A DNA stretch of 64,000 nucleotides from Micavibrio sp. TMED2. GTDB taxonomy: Bacteria > Pseudomonadota > Alphaproteobacteria > TMED2. Numbering within the stretch: the stretch's first letter is position 1; the number at the start of each line of letters is the position of its first letter. Below the pieces are notes generated by a model. It was not told the DNA's origin, ran no database searches, and worked only from the letters and a program-made list of their open reading frames with translations. Location of the stretch: the NCBI GenBank assembly GCA_002168225.1, contig NHBH01000009.1, positions 319,609-383,608 on the forward strand. The letters are read 5' to 3'. Below are positions 13,974-23,954 of the stretch, piece after piece. The position numbers were made by a program, and so were the translations under genes.

Positions 13974-16455
13974 GAAACGCGTCTCCGTTCGCCTTGCCGT
14001 GGTCGGAGGGCGCGAGGTCCGTGCCGAGCTGCAGGGCATCGGCGACGCAGGGGAGCAAGGCTTCCGTCGGCTATCGCGGGAGATGGACGCTGCGAACAGC
14101 CGTGTCGCGGCCTTTTATCGGCGCGTGCAGATCGCAGCCGCCGCTGCGGCGACCGCCTTCGCCGCGGGCGCTGCGGTCATGATCCGCTCCGGTCTTCAGG
14201 TCGTCGACGCACAGGCCAAGCTCGCCCAATCGCTCGGGACGACCGTCGAGAGCATTCAGGTTCTCGAACGAGCCGGCGAATTGGCCGGCGTGTCGATGTC
14301 CGGCATCGAGCAGGCGACCAAGGACCTCACCCGCCGCCTCAGCCAGGCGGCCGCCGGGACCGGTCCTGCCGTCGCGGCGCTCGAACGGCTCGGGCTCTCG
14401 GCCTCGGCCTTGCTGGCCCTGCCGCTGGATGAGCGTGTCGGTCGTATCAATCAGGCGATTGAAGACTTCGTGCCCGCGGCTGAGCGTGCAGCGGTCGCCG
14501 GGCAGCTGTTCGGGGAGGAAGGCAGCATCGCCATCTCCCGGATCGACACGACGACGCTTCGGCAGGCGACACAGGACGTTCGCGACTTCGGCGTGGTCGT
14601 CTCCGAGCAGGACGCCGATCAGATCGAGCGGACGAACGATGCGATCTCCCGCCTCGGTCTGATCTGGCGCGGGCTGTCGAACCAGCTTGCCGTTGCCGCC
14701 GCCCCGGCGCTCGAAGCCGTGGCCGACGCGCTGGCGGCAATCTCGCGCTCGACCGGCCCGCTCGGGCAGGCGATCCGGCGTCTGTTCGACAACATCGGCC
14801 GCCTCGCCTCGATCGCTGCTGCTTTCGCCGCCTTCATCGCCGGGCGCTGGGTCGCCGGCATGGTTGTGGCCGCCGCCTCGGTTCGCGGTCTTGCCACCGC
14901 GCTGGTCTTCCTGCGCGGCGCATTGATCCGAACCGGCATCGGCGCGCTCATCGTGGCTGCTGGGGAGCTGATCTACCAGTTCGGTCGCCTAGTGCAGGCG
15001 ACCGGTGGCTTCGGCGCGGCGCTCGGCCTGCTGGGTGACGTGGCAGCCGAGGTCTGGGACAGGATCGGTCTGCTGGCTGGCGTCCTGAAAGCGCGCGTCA
15101 GTGCTGCCTGGAGCGGCATTCAGGCAAGCATCGCCGACGCGCTGCAGGCGTCGCTCGAGGCCGTCGTCGCCTTCGGCAATCGCACCATTGGGACGTTTCA
15201 GGGTGCTTTCGAAGCGATGGTCGTCATCTGGAGCAACCTGCCCCGGGCCATCGGCGATCTGACGATCCAGGCGGCGAACGCCTTGATCGCCGGGCTGGAG
15301 TCGATGCTGAACGGCGCGGTCGACGGCATCAACGGCCTCCTGGAGGGCGTCAATGCCGGTCTGTCGGCTATCGGCATCGAGCGGGCGATCGAGTTGGTGC
15401 CGGACGTCGATCTCGGCCGGATCGAGAACGAGTTTGCCGGCGCCGCGAGCCTGGCTGGCAACGCCGCGCGTGATGCCTTCGCCGCCGCGTTCGAAACGGA
15501 CACCTTCGCGGCACCGGATTTCGGTCTGTCGGCCTTCGCCGGGGATGCGCGCGCCGCCGCTGACAGTGCGCGAGAAACGGCAGCGGCGCTGGGAGAGCTG
15601 GCGGGTGCGCCCCTCGCGTCCATCGCGGCGCTCCGGGAGGCCATGGCGGGCGCGAATACTGAAATCGACAATGCGGCCGGGGCGACGGAGCGCCTCGATG
15701 ACGCCTTCGCAGCCATCGGCGGCGCCGGAGGCGATGCCGCAGGAGACGGCGAAGGCTCGGCCGGTTCCGCCGCACGAGCCGCGGAGGCAAGCCGCGCCGC
15801 CGGGGAAGCAGCGGCTTCGTCGGCCACACAGGCAGCAACCGGCTGGGCGGCGGTTCGCGAGGAGCTATCCCGCTATGCCAGCGAGGCGATGGACTGGGGC
15901 AAAGGTCTCGGCAGCGCTCTCACCAGCGCCTTTCGCAGCGCCGAGGACGCCATCGCCAACTTCGTGACCGGCGGCAAGATCGACTTCAAGGCGCTCGCTG
16001 ACAGCATCCTCGCCGACATCACCCGCATCGCGGTTCGTTCCGCGATCCTCGGGCCTCTAGCCAATGCACTTGGCGGAGGCAGCGGCGGACTGCTCGGCGG
16101 CTTCTTCGGCGGCGGAGGCGGGCTGTTTGCCGGCATCTTCCATCAAGGCGGCGTCGCCGGGGGTCCCGCCCAGCAGCGGCTCGTCCCGGCACTCGCCTTT
16201 GCGGGCGCGCCGCGCTTCCACGACGGCGGCGTCGCGGGGCTTCGTGCCGACGAGGTGCCCGCGATCCTGCAGCGCGGCGAGATGGTGTTGTCACGGGCTC
16301 AGCTCGCCGCCATCGGCGCCGCACGCGAAACCCGTCCACCGGTCAACGTGGTGATGAACATCTCCACCCCTGACGCTGGCAGCTTTCGCTACGCCCAAGG
16401 GCAGATCGCCGCCGACGCCGCCCGCGCCATGGAGCGGGCCCGACGTAATCTCTGA
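13966..16455 (+). CDS. Tail tape measure protein (lambda gpH-like)
   Basis: 829 residues. The N-terminus (VRLAVVGGREVRAELQGIGD) and long Ala-rich helical body with hydrophobic patches (about 55-80, 275-330) are typical; these can enter the host membrane during DNA ejection. The C-terminal ~180 residues (YASEAMDWGKGLGSALTSAF, FKALADSILADITRIAVR, then Gly-rich stretches, and PAILQRGEMVLSRAQLAAIG) match the gpH C-terminal domain. Protein length sets tail length, at about 1.5 Angstrom per residue. It overlaps the frameshift product by 8 bases. The gene is intact. Confidence 0.92.
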   Translation: MAEKRVSVRLAVVGGREVRAELQGIGDAGEQGFRRLSREMDAANSRVAAFYRRVQIAAAAAATAFAAGAAVMIRSGLQVVDAQAKLAQSLGTTVESIQVLERAGELAGVSMSGIEQATKDLTRRLSQAAAGTGPAVAALERLGLSASALLALPLDERVGRINQAIEDFVPAAERAAVAGQLFGEEGSIAISRIDTTTLRQATQDVRDFGVVVSEQDADQIERTNDAISRLGLIWRGLSNQLAVAAAPALEAVADALAAISRSTGPLGQAIRRLFDNIGRLASIAAAFAAFIAGRWVAGMVVAAASVRGLATALVFLRGALIRTGIGALIVAAGELIYQFGRLVQATGGFGAALGLLGDVAAEVWDRIGLLAGVLKARVSAAWSGIQASIADALQASLEAVVAFGNRTIGTFQGAFEAMVVIWSNLPRAIGDLTIQAANALIAGLESMLNGAVDGINGLLEGVNAGLSAIGIERAIELVPDVDLGRIENEFAGAASLAGNAARDAFAAAFETDTFAAPDFGLSAFAGDARAAADSARETAAALGELAGAPLASIAALREAMAGANTEIDNAAGATERLDDAFAAIGGAGGDAAGDGEGSAGSAARAAEASRAAGEAAASSATQAATGWAAVREELSRYASEAMDWGKGLGSALTSAFRSAEDAIANFVTGGKIDFKALADSILADITRIAVRSAILGPLANALGGGSGGLLGGFFGGGGGLFAGIFHQGGVAGGPAQQRLVPALAFAGAPRFHDGGVAGLRADEVPAILQRGEMVLSRAQLAAIGAARETRPPVNVVMNISTPDAGSFRYAQGQIAADAARAMERARRNL

Positions 16456-16482
16456 ACTGGGCAATCTCTGACGGATCGACAG

Positions 16483-17085
16483 ATGAGCGGCTTTCACGAA
16501 GTTCAGTTCCCGCCGGACATCTCCTACGGGGCGTCCGGCGGCCCCGGCTACTCGACCACCGTGGTGACGACGGTTTCGGGACACGAGCGGCGCAACGCCA
16601 ACTGGGCCGCCGCGCGGGGCAAATGGAACGTGGCGCACGGCCTGAAGAAACGCGATCAGGTGGCCGCCCTTATCGCCTTCTTTCGCGCGCGACGGGGGCG
16701 GGCCTACGGTTTCCGCTTCAAGGACTGGACTGACTACCAGGCGCTCGCCCAGTTGCTCGGTCAAGGCGACGGCGCGAGCAAGACGTTCCAGCTCGTGAAG
16801 ACTTACGCGAGCGGCGGCGAGGTCGAGACCCGGGTCATCACCAAGCCCGTTCCCGGAACAGTAAAGATCTACCGCGACGGTGTCGAGGCGTCCTCTGGCT
16901 GGAGCGTCAACACGGCGACCGGGCTCGTGACCTTCACCGTCGCCCCCGCATCCGGCGTCCAAGTGACGGCGGACTTCGAGTTCGACGTGCCCGTCCGCTT
17001 CGACAGCGATCAGATGGACCTCACGATCGAAACCTATCAGCTCGGCAGTTGGGGCCAGATCCCGGTGCTGGAGATCAGACCATGA
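16483..17085 (+). CDS. DUF2460 distal tail protein (GTA gp12-like)
   Basis: 200 residues with the DUF2460/TIGR02217 pattern: FHEVQFPPDISYGASGGPGY, the HERRNANWAAARGKWNVAHG segment, FFRARRGRAYGFRFKDWTDY and the closing VPVRFDSDQMDLTIETYQLG. The equivalent in the Rhodobacter gene transfer agent forms the distal tail ring joining tube to baseplate. Its stop overlaps the next start (ATGA). Confidence 0.92.
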   Translation: MSGFHEVQFPPDISYGASGGPGYSTTVVTTVSGHERRNANWAAARGKWNVAHGLKKRDQVAALIAFFRARRGRAYGFRFKDWTDYQALAQLLGQGDGASKTFQLVKTYASGGEVETRVITKPVPGTVKIYRDGVEASSGWSVNTATGLVTFTVAPASGVQVTADFEFDVPVRFDSDQMDLTIETYQLGSWGQIPVLEIRP

Positions 17086-18692
17086 AATCGACTTCGGCAG
17101 CCCTCGCGGCGCACCTCGCCGGACCGGTGACGACACTCGCCACCTGCTGGCGCATCTCGCGCGTTGACGGCAAGGAGTTCTTCTTCACCGACCACGACCG
17201 GGATCTGTCGTTCGAGGGCAACGTCTACAAGGCGAGTTCCGGCTATTCGCGCACGGCCATTGCCAACGATGCGAGCCTGAGCGTCGACAATCTCGACGTC
17301 GAGGGCGTCTTCGACAGCGCGTCGATCACCGAGGAAGAGCTGCGCGCGGGTCTCTTCGACCAGGCCGAGGTGCGGATTTTCCTGGTCAACTGGGCGGACC
17401 CCGCCATGGGCGCTCTTCGGATGCGCCGCGGCTGGTTCGGCGAGGTCGTTCTGACCGAGCAGGGCATTTTCCGGACCGAACTGCGTGGCATGACCCAAGC
17501 GCTGCAGCAACGCGTCGGCGAACTCTACAGCCCCGAATGCCGCGCCGATCTCGGAGATCACCGCTGCAAGGTGCCGGTCAATCCGCCAGAAATCGCCCGG
17601 TCGACGGCGTACTCCGTCGGTGACGTGGTGCGCGTGCGCACGACCGGCACGCCGGTCAGCTTCGCACTGCCGATCGTCAACGGCAGCTTCGAGGCGGATG
17701 GCGCCGGCGACGGCTCCAGCTTCACGCCCACCGGATGGACGAAGGTGTCCGGCGACTGGGACGTGCACGACGCTGCCAACGGCGGTCTGTCCCCTGCGGT
17801 TGGCAGCTTCTATTTGGAAGGCGGAAGCTCGGCATCGGGGGAACTGACCCAGTCGCTCGACCTCCTCGTCGCGGGACTGGATCCTCTGCAGATCGACGGC
17901 GACGCCTACCGGCTGGACGCATCGGTGAGCCGGGCGAATTCGTTCCCGGACGATCTGGGGCGGGTCGTCATCGAAGCTCTGGACGGCTCGTCGAACCTGC
18001 TCTCAACGCTTCTCGACACGGGCTTCGAGGTGATCCTGCCCGAAGACAGCTGGGTTCAGCGGGGCGTTTGGCAGGCGCAGCTGCTGGTGGGAACCAGGTT
18101 TCTCCGCTTCCGGCTCCTGCACCAGCTCGCGGCCGGCAGCCAGTCGAACGCGGCCTTCGACGCCGTCATGGCAACGATCACGGACACGACGGCATCAGTA
18201 CCAACTTCGGCGGATTTCGAGAACCGCGTCTATCGCTGCGTGACGGCCGGAACGACCGCATCCGAGCCACCGACCTTTGACACCGCCATCGGCGCGCAAA
18301 CCGCCGATGGCGGTGCGGTGTTCGAGGCCGAGGAAGCCTGGAGCCGGTCGGGCATCGTGACGGCAGTCACCGACCGGGCCGTCTTCAATGCCACGCTCGA
18401 TGAACCGCGAGCGGTTGATGGCTGGTTTGCTGGCGGTGTGCTGACCTGGGAGACCGGCGCCAATGCCGGTCGCTCCATCGAGGTCAAGGGCTGGATCCAA
18501 GGCAGCGGGTGGATCGAGCTGTTCCTGCCATTGGGATACGCGATCGAGCCCGGCGACGCCTTCCGCGTTCATCCCGGCTGCGACAAGCGGCTCGACACCT
18601 GCATCGACCGCTTCGCCAACGTCCTGAACTTTCGCGGCGAACCCTACGTGCCGGGCCAGGATGCCATGATGAGCTATCCCGATGCACGCTGA
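17082..18692 (+). CDS. DUF2163 baseplate hub protein with an inserted domain (GTA gp13-like)
   Basis: 536 residues from the ATG overlapping the previous stop. The ends match DUF2163: CWRISRVDGKEFFFTDHDRD and YSPECRADLGDHRCKVPV in the N-terminal ~185 residues, and FRVHPGCDKRLDTCIDRFAN near the C-terminus with cysteines that may bind Fe-S or metal, as in GTA gp13. The usual length is about 290. The extra ~170 residues (about 200-370) look like a jelly-roll carbohydrate-binding module (IVNGSFEADGAGDGSS, PTGWTKVSGDWDVHDA, SFYLEGGSSASGELTQSLDL). The insert may help the tail bind a surface polysaccharide. Confidence 0.87.
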   Translation: MKSTSAALAAHLAGPVTTLATCWRISRVDGKEFFFTDHDRDLSFEGNVYKASSGYSRTAIANDASLSVDNLDVEGVFDSASITEEELRAGLFDQAEVRIFLVNWADPAMGALRMRRGWFGEVVLTEQGIFRTELRGMTQALQQRVGELYSPECRADLGDHRCKVPVNPPEIARSTAYSVGDVVRVRTTGTPVSFALPIVNGSFEADGAGDGSSFTPTGWTKVSGDWDVHDAANGGLSPAVGSFYLEGGSSASGELTQSLDLLVAGLDPLQIDGDAYRLDASVSRANSFPDDLGRVVIEALDGSSNLLSTLLDTGFEVILPEDSWVQRGVWQAQLLVGTRFLRFRLLHQLAAGSQSNAAFDAVMATITDTTASVPTSADFENRVYRCVTAGTTASEPPTFDTAIGAQTADGGAVFEAEEAWSRSGIVTAVTDRAVFNATLDEPRAVDGWFAGGVLTWETGANAGRSIEVKGWIQGSGWIELFLPLGYAIEPGDAFRVHPGCDKRLDTCIDRFANVLNFRGEPYVPGQDAMMSYPDAR

Positions 18693-19146
18693 CCGCCCAC
18701 CATCAGCGACCGCCACCGCGATCGGGGATCTGGCCGATGCGATCGTCGCCGAAGCGCGAACATGGCTGGGTGTTCCCTGGCGGCACCAGGGGCGAAGCCG
18801 CGCCGGTGTTGATTGCGCGGGGCTCGTGGTCCTTGTCGCGCGGGCGCTCGAACTCGCCGACCACGACAGCACGGCCTATGGGCGCCGCGCGCAGGGACAG
18901 GGCTTCGTCGAGCACTTTCGCGGGCACATGGACGGCATTGCTGTCACACAAGCGAAGCCCGGTGACGTCCTCGTCTTCGCTGATCAGGCTTATCCCTGCC
19001 ATTGCGGCTTTCTGACGGAACGGCTCGGACGGCTGCATCTCCTGCACGCGCACGCCACGCGCAGGCAGGTGATCGAGGAACCCTATGTCGGCGAATGGCC
19101 GGCCAAGATCAAGTTCGCATTTCGCTTTCGCTCTCTCGGATCCTGA
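18682..19146 (+). CDS. NlpC/P60 tail-tip peptidoglycan hydrolase (GTA gp14-like)
   Basis: 154 residues; the ATG at 18682 overlaps the previous gene by 11 bases. Catalytic Cys lies in GVDCAGLVVLVA (about residue 47), with AKPGDVLVF and the candidate His in YPCHCGFLTE (about 112), then LLHAHATRRQVIEEPY. This is the phage form of the NlpC/P60 fold that cuts peptide stems of peptidoglycan during DNA entry. It belongs with the neighbouring DUF2163 and tip genes as in gene transfer agents. Confidence 0.92.
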   Translation: MHADRPPSATATAIGDLADAIVAEARTWLGVPWRHQGRSRAGVDCAGLVVLVARALELADHDSTAYGRRAQGQGFVEHFRGHMDGIAVTQAKPGDVLVFADQAYPCHCGFLTERLGRLHLLHAHATRRQVIEEPYVGEWPAKIKFAFRFRSLGS

Positions 19147-19152
19147 CCTCCC

Positions 19153-22100
19153 ATGGCCATTCTCGTTGCAGTGGGCGGAGCCGCGCTCGGCTCCGCGGTC
19201 GGCGTCGGCTGGCAGGCCGGATGGCTCGTCGGCTCGGTGGTCGGCAGCCTCTTGTTCCCGGCCAAGGGGCAGAACGTCACCACCGAAGGCCCCCGACTCG
19301 GAGACCTGACCGTTTCCTCGTCCGCCTATGGCGCAGCGATCGCCATCGGCTACGGCACTTTGCGCATGGCCGGCAACATGATCTGGTCCTCCGGCATCCG
19401 TGAGCAGCAGAACGTCACCCGGACCCGCTCGGGCGGCAAGGGCGGCGGCGGAGCCACCCAGACCTCGGTCACGTATTCCTACTTCGCGTCCTTCGCCCTC
19501 AGCTTCGGCGAAGGGCCGGCCGAGGACGTGCTTCGGATCTGGGCGGACGGCAAACTCATCTACGACAAGACCGGCGCGAGCCCCGACGTTGCTAAACCGG
19601 ATCTCAAGTTCCGTTTCCATTCCGGGGCGGAGGATCAGCTGGCCGATCCGCTGATCGAAACGCACGTCGGCGCGGGCCGTGCGCCCGCCCATCGGGGTCT
19701 TGCCACCATCGTCTTCGAAGACCTCGCGCTTGCGGACTTCGGCAACCGCATCCCGAACATCACGGCCGAGATCACCTACCAGCGGGCGGCGCAGCAGCCT
19801 TACCAGCTGCTCGATTTCATCACGACGGGCGAAGGCGGATATTTCGGGACCTACCAGATCGACGACCTGGCAGTCGATTGGCGGCGCGGATACGGCTACT
19901 TCCTGGACAGCGACGTCAACGCCGCCGAGGCCGGGATCCGCCGCTTCAGCCTGCGGACCATGAAAGAAGACCGCCAGGCGCGGATGACGGACATCACGGC
20001 CGTCGCGCCGAACAACTTCCCGAGCACGCTGTTCTGCGGTGAGGACGGTCACCTCTATGTCGTGACCGGATCGAGCAACTCACGCCCGATCCTGCGCATC
20101 GAACCGAACGCCATCAAGGAAGTCGGCCGCTTTGGCTCCACCAGCAGCGGCCTGACCAATTCGACCCTGCGGTTCGTCGCCACGACGTGGATGGGGATGG
20201 TCTCCGCTTACGGCCCCTCTGGCCGGGTCGACTTCGTTCTAACCGGATCGCTCTTCGACGATGTCGGACTCATCCGCGCCGACACCATGAGCTATGTCTG
20301 GGGCGCCGGGCAGAGCGTCACGGAGCCTCGCGTTCGAGGCGTCATTGGTGGTGCGGTCGGAGAAGGCTTCGGGGATGGCTGGATCCTCGGCAGCGGGACG
20401 AGCACGAACCATGAAAGCCTCGGCCTCTATCGCCTGCGGGTCTCTGCGCTTGCAGGGTACGACGGCCTCACCGGCCAATCCCTCGGCGTCACCTTCGAGA
20501 AGGTTGCCACCTTCTCGCCATCGGATGTCGAGAGCGGCGCCACTGGCTTCTACGGCAGCGCGGGCGGGCTCACCTACGACACGACCGACGACAGCGTCAT
20601 CTTTCAGGCGCGCATCTCGAACGGGGGATCACCCGGCGGGATCTATACGCTGAAATGGCGCAGCGACACCGGCATCGTCTGGAAGACGGTCGTTCCGATC
20701 CAGATCAACTACGAAGGGCCTTACTACGGTCAGAGCCGGTTGCGCGGGCAGCGTTGGACGCTGATGCGGGCCACGCGCGTCATCCAGCTGGACACCGCCA
20801 CGGGAGCTCTCGTTCTCAATGAGATCTGGCCGGGCGCCGTCAGCGAAGGCGGCGCTCAGGTCTACGATGCCGTCACCGACACGCATCTGGTTCGCGGCAG
20901 CCAGGGCTGGGCGAAACTCTTCCTCAATCGCGGCGGTGGTGGTGGAGAGACTCTCTCCGGCATCGTCTCCGACCTTTGCGCCCGTGCCGGCCTTGGTCTG
21001 TCCGATATCGACGTCGCCGATCTCGGGGCGACGGTCCCCGGCTATGTCATCGGGCGACAGACCACCGTGCGGGGCGCGATCGAGCCGCTTGCGCAGGCCT
21101 ATTTCTTTGATGCTGCGGAAAGCGACGATGCCCTGCGTTTCCGGACACGGGGACGACCACCCGCCGCCACCATCGAAGCGGATCTTCTGCTGCCGCTAGA
21201 CGAGCGCACGGGCGAGAGCTGGCGTGAGCGTCGCACGCAGGAGGTCGAACTGCCGGAACGGGTCAGCGTCGTCTACATGGACGCGCAAGCCGACTACCAG
21301 CAAGGCACGCAGAGCGAAAAGCGCACATCCCTGCCGCTGCCGACCATGCATTCGCGCAACCAGTCCAGCGTGGAGCTGGCCCTTGCGCTTGATGCGACGA
21401 CGGCCAAGCAGATCGCAGCCAAGACGCTCTACAGCGCCTGGATCGAACGCAGCGCTTACGAGGCAGAATTGCCGGCCGACTGGCTACGCCTCGATCCGAC
21501 CGATGTCGTGGACGTGGTCTTTGCCTCGGGCTCGACCTTCCGGACCCGCATCACCCGTCTCGATGTCGGGGCCGATTTCTCGCTCGCCGTGAAAGGGGTT
21601 TCGGAGGCTGCCGCCACCTACGTCTCCAACGTGGCTGCCGATGGCGGCTCCGGCAAACCGGTCCAAATCGTCGGCAGTCAGGCCGCGACGCGGCTGATCC
21701 TGCCGGATCTTCCGCTACTGCGCGACACCGATGACACCGGCGGGCCGGGGTCGCGGATCTACTACTTCATGGGCGGCTTCGGAGGCCCGGGCTGGCCCGG
21801 CGCATCTCTCTACCGCAGCGCCGATGGCACGGCGTGGGCACAAGTCGGGCGATCCCTGAGCGAGGCGGCCTGGGGCGCCACGGCGAATGCCCTCGGCACG
21901 CCGACATCCCCGTTCGCGACCGATGAGACGAACAGCCTGACGGTGTTTATGACCACCGGCGGCGAACGGCTGGAGAGCGTCACACAGGACTCGATGCTCA
22001 GCGGCGCCAACGCGGCCCTCGTCCTCAAGGCCAACGGCGAGCCCGAGATCATCCAGTTCCGCGACGTGACGCTGAACCCGGACGGCTCCTATACCCTGTT

Positions 22101-22656
22101 CGGGCTTTTGCGCGGCAGACGTGGCACCGACGTCTTCGTGGAGGGGCACGAGGCCGGCGAATTGTTTGTCCTCCTCGACCCCGACGATGTCGAGACCATA
22201 GTCACCTCGCTCGGCGATCTCGATCTCCCCCGGTCCTGGAGAGCGGTCGGCTTCGGCACGATCTTCGAGGATGCGGAAACATTGGTCGCCAGCCACACCG
22301 GCCGGGACCTCAAGCCCTACGCGCCCTGGAACGTGCAGGCGGCTCTGACCGGCAGTCCGGCCAACATCAGCCTTTCATGGGTGCGACGGACGCGGATCGG
22401 CGGCGAGCTGAAGGACGGCACCGGCCTCGTGCCGCTTGGCGAGACCTACGAGGCCTACGAGGTCGACATCCTCTCCGCACCTGGCGGCGCGGTGAAACGG
22501 ACGCTCACCGCGACGAGCCCAAGCGTCGTCTATGCCAATGCCGACATCCTCGCCGACTTCGGTGCCGTCCCGTCGTCCCTGACCGTCACCGTCTTCCAGA
22601 TCAGCGCCGTCGCGGGCCGCGGCTTCCCGCGCACCGTCACTTTGGAGATCAACTGA
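19153..22656 (+). CDS. Tail tip/host specificity protein (GTA gp15-like, gpJ-type)
   Basis: 1167 residues. The N-terminus has a Gly-rich hydrophobic segment (VGGAALGSAVGVGWQAGWLV) and the hallmark LGDLTVSSSAYGAAIAIGYG and GNMIWSSGIREQQNV of megatron-type tail proteins. Middle repeats are beta-rich. The C-terminal third holds the phage tail domain (ERTGESWRERRTQEVELPER, GRRGTDVFVEGHEAGELFVL) and a fibronectin-III-like end (PWNVQAALTGSPANISLSWV). It would cap the tail and touch the receptor. It is followed in TGATG overlap by the fibre gene. The gene is intact. Confidence 0.92.
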   Translation: MAILVAVGGAALGSAVGVGWQAGWLVGSVVGSLLFPAKGQNVTTEGPRLGDLTVSSSAYGAAIAIGYGTLRMAGNMIWSSGIREQQNVTRTRSGGKGGGGATQTSVTYSYFASFALSFGEGPAEDVLRIWADGKLIYDKTGASPDVAKPDLKFRFHSGAEDQLADPLIETHVGAGRAPAHRGLATIVFEDLALADFGNRIPNITAEITYQRAAQQPYQLLDFITTGEGGYFGTYQIDDLAVDWRRGYGYFLDSDVNAAEAGIRRFSLRTMKEDRQARMTDITAVAPNNFPSTLFCGEDGHLYVVTGSSNSRPILRIEPNAIKEVGRFGSTSSGLTNSTLRFVATTWMGMVSAYGPSGRVDFVLTGSLFDDVGLIRADTMSYVWGAGQSVTEPRVRGVIGGAVGEGFGDGWILGSGTSTNHESLGLYRLRVSALAGYDGLTGQSLGVTFEKVATFSPSDVESGATGFYGSAGGLTYDTTDDSVIFQARISNGGSPGGIYTLKWRSDTGIVWKTVVPIQINYEGPYYGQSRLRGQRWTLMRATRVIQLDTATGALVLNEIWPGAVSEGGAQVYDAVTDTHLVRGSQGWAKLFLNRGGGGGETLSGIVSDLCARAGLGLSDIDVADLGATVPGYVIGRQTTVRGAIEPLAQAYFFDAAESDDALRFRTRGRPPAATIEADLLLPLDERTGESWRERRTQEVELPERVSVVYMDAQADYQQGTQSEKRTSLPLPTMHSRNQSSVELALALDATTAKQIAAKTLYSAWIERSAYEAELPADWLRLDPTDVVDVVFASGSTFRTRITRLDVGADFSLAVKGVSEAAATYVSNVAADGGSGKPVQIVGSQAATRLILPDLPLLRDTDDTGGPGSRIYYFMGGFGGPGWPGASLYRSADGTAWAQVGRSLSEAAWGATANALGTPTSPFATDETNSLTVFMTTGGERLESVTQDSMLSGANAALVLKANGEPEIIQFRDVTLNPDGSYTLFGLLRGRRGTDVFVEGHEAGELFVLLDPDDVETIVTSLGDLDLPRSWRAVGFGTIFEDAETLVASHTGRDLKPYAPWNVQAALTGSPANISLSWVRRTRIGGELKDGTGLVPLGETYEAYEVDILSAPGGAVKRTLTATSPSVVYANADILADFGAVPSSLTVTVFQISAVAGRGFPRTVTLEIN

Positions 22657-23936
22657 TGCCCAGCCCCAATCTGGCCGTGACCCATGTCGCGGCCGCCCAG
22701 AACCAGAAAGAGGTCACGATCAACGACGCGGTCGATGCCCTCGACAACGCCATGAACCGGGCCCTGTCGCTGGCGATGGCCGACGCCAACCTGACGCTGA
22801 CTGGCACCCAAGCCAACCGGAACGGCTTGATCATCCTCACCGGCACTCTGACAGCATCGCGGACCCTGACGCTGCCCGCCAATCACCGGCGGCTCGCGAT
22901 CCGAAACGCCACCAATGGCGGCCAGGAGGTCCGCGCCAGATTTGCAGGCTCTGGCGCGGAGGTCGTCATCGTTCCGGGCGCGACGGTGCTGGTTCAGGGC
23001 AATGGCGGCGATCTCTACGGGGTCGGCGGCGGCGCTGGCGCGCTGGGTGATCTCACCGACGTCTCCATCGCCGGCGCCGCCAATGGCGACGTCCTCCAGT
23101 TCGATGGAGCCGCGTGGGGCGCCACAGGCGTCGGCATCTTCAACCGCGCTCTGCTGCCCTTCCGGGGCGCGCTGCTGCGACGCTCGACCAATTTCAGCGT
23201 CGCGACGACCGGCGTCTACGTCGCCGTGCCATGGCAAAGCGCCGAGTACGACAGCGACGCATTTTGGGATGCCGGCCAGCCCTCCCGCCTGACCATTCCC
23301 GCCGGGGTGACGAAGGTTCGGATCGTCGGCAACATCGAGTGGCAGACCTCGCCGACCAGTCAGCTGGTCGAGGTGCGCAAGAACGGCAACAGCGTGCTGG
23401 GCGGCGGGTCCTTCATCGTGCGCGGCGACAGCGGCTACTCCAACCAGATGCGTAACCTGTCGAGCGCGGTCCTTCCGGTATCGGCGGGCGACTGGTTCGA
23501 GCTGGCCGTCTATGTCGGCACGGCCGGGGAGCTGCGCGGCCTCGAGCGCACGTGGCTGGCAATCGAGGTCGTCGAGACTGCGGATGCGGCCGATCCCCCG
23601 GCCGACATCAGCGGCTACAAGGCCGGGCAGCCGGCAGCGGACGAGGTGATAGCGCGGGTGCCGGTGGCGCGACGCACCCGGCTGAAGATCGATCTTGCCG
23701 GAAGCCATGCCAGCGCCGAGTCCGCCGCAACCGCGAGTGCGGATTTCGACATCCGGGTCGATGGCGTGAGCAGCGCCACCATGCGCTTCGCCGCCGCCGC
23801 CACGAGCGCCACCTTCATCGCCGCCAGCGAAACCGTGCTGGAGCCCGGCCAGGTGCTCAGCGTAGTCGCGCCATCGACGCCCGACGCCACCCTCGCAGGG
23901 ATCGGGTTCACGCTGGCCGGAACGCTGGTCCTCTGA
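22656..23936 (+). CDS. Phage tail fibre / receptor-binding candidate
   Basis: 426 residues from the ATG overlapping the tip stop (TGATG). The N-terminus (PNLAVTHVAAAQNQKEVTIN, DAVDALDNAMN) is the attachment domain of DUF2793-like fibres. The middle (about 115-310) is Gly/Ser-rich with beta character, including a SFIVRGDSGYSNQMRN segment. The C-terminal ~120 residues are an Ala-rich, beta-sandwich-like knob. Position after the tip gene and before the lysis genes supports a fibre role. It is a likely host-range determinant. Confidence 0.72.
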   Translation: MPSPNLAVTHVAAAQNQKEVTINDAVDALDNAMNRALSLAMADANLTLTGTQANRNGLIILTGTLTASRTLTLPANHRRLAIRNATNGGQEVRARFAGSGAEVVIVPGATVLVQGNGGDLYGVGGGAGALGDLTDVSIAGAANGDVLQFDGAAWGATGVGIFNRALLPFRGALLRRSTNFSVATTGVYVAVPWQSAEYDSDAFWDAGQPSRLTIPAGVTKVRIVGNIEWQTSPTSQLVEVRKNGNSVLGGGSFIVRGDSGYSNQMRNLSSAVLPVSAGDWFELAVYVGTAGELRGLERTWLAIEVVETADAADPPADISGYKAGQPAADEVIARVPVARRTRLKIDLAGSHASAESAATASADFDIRVDGVSSATMRFAAAATSATFIAASETVLEPGQVLSVVAPSTPDATLAGIGFTLAGTLVL

Positions 23937-23954
23937 TCACTCCCGGATTGCGTC

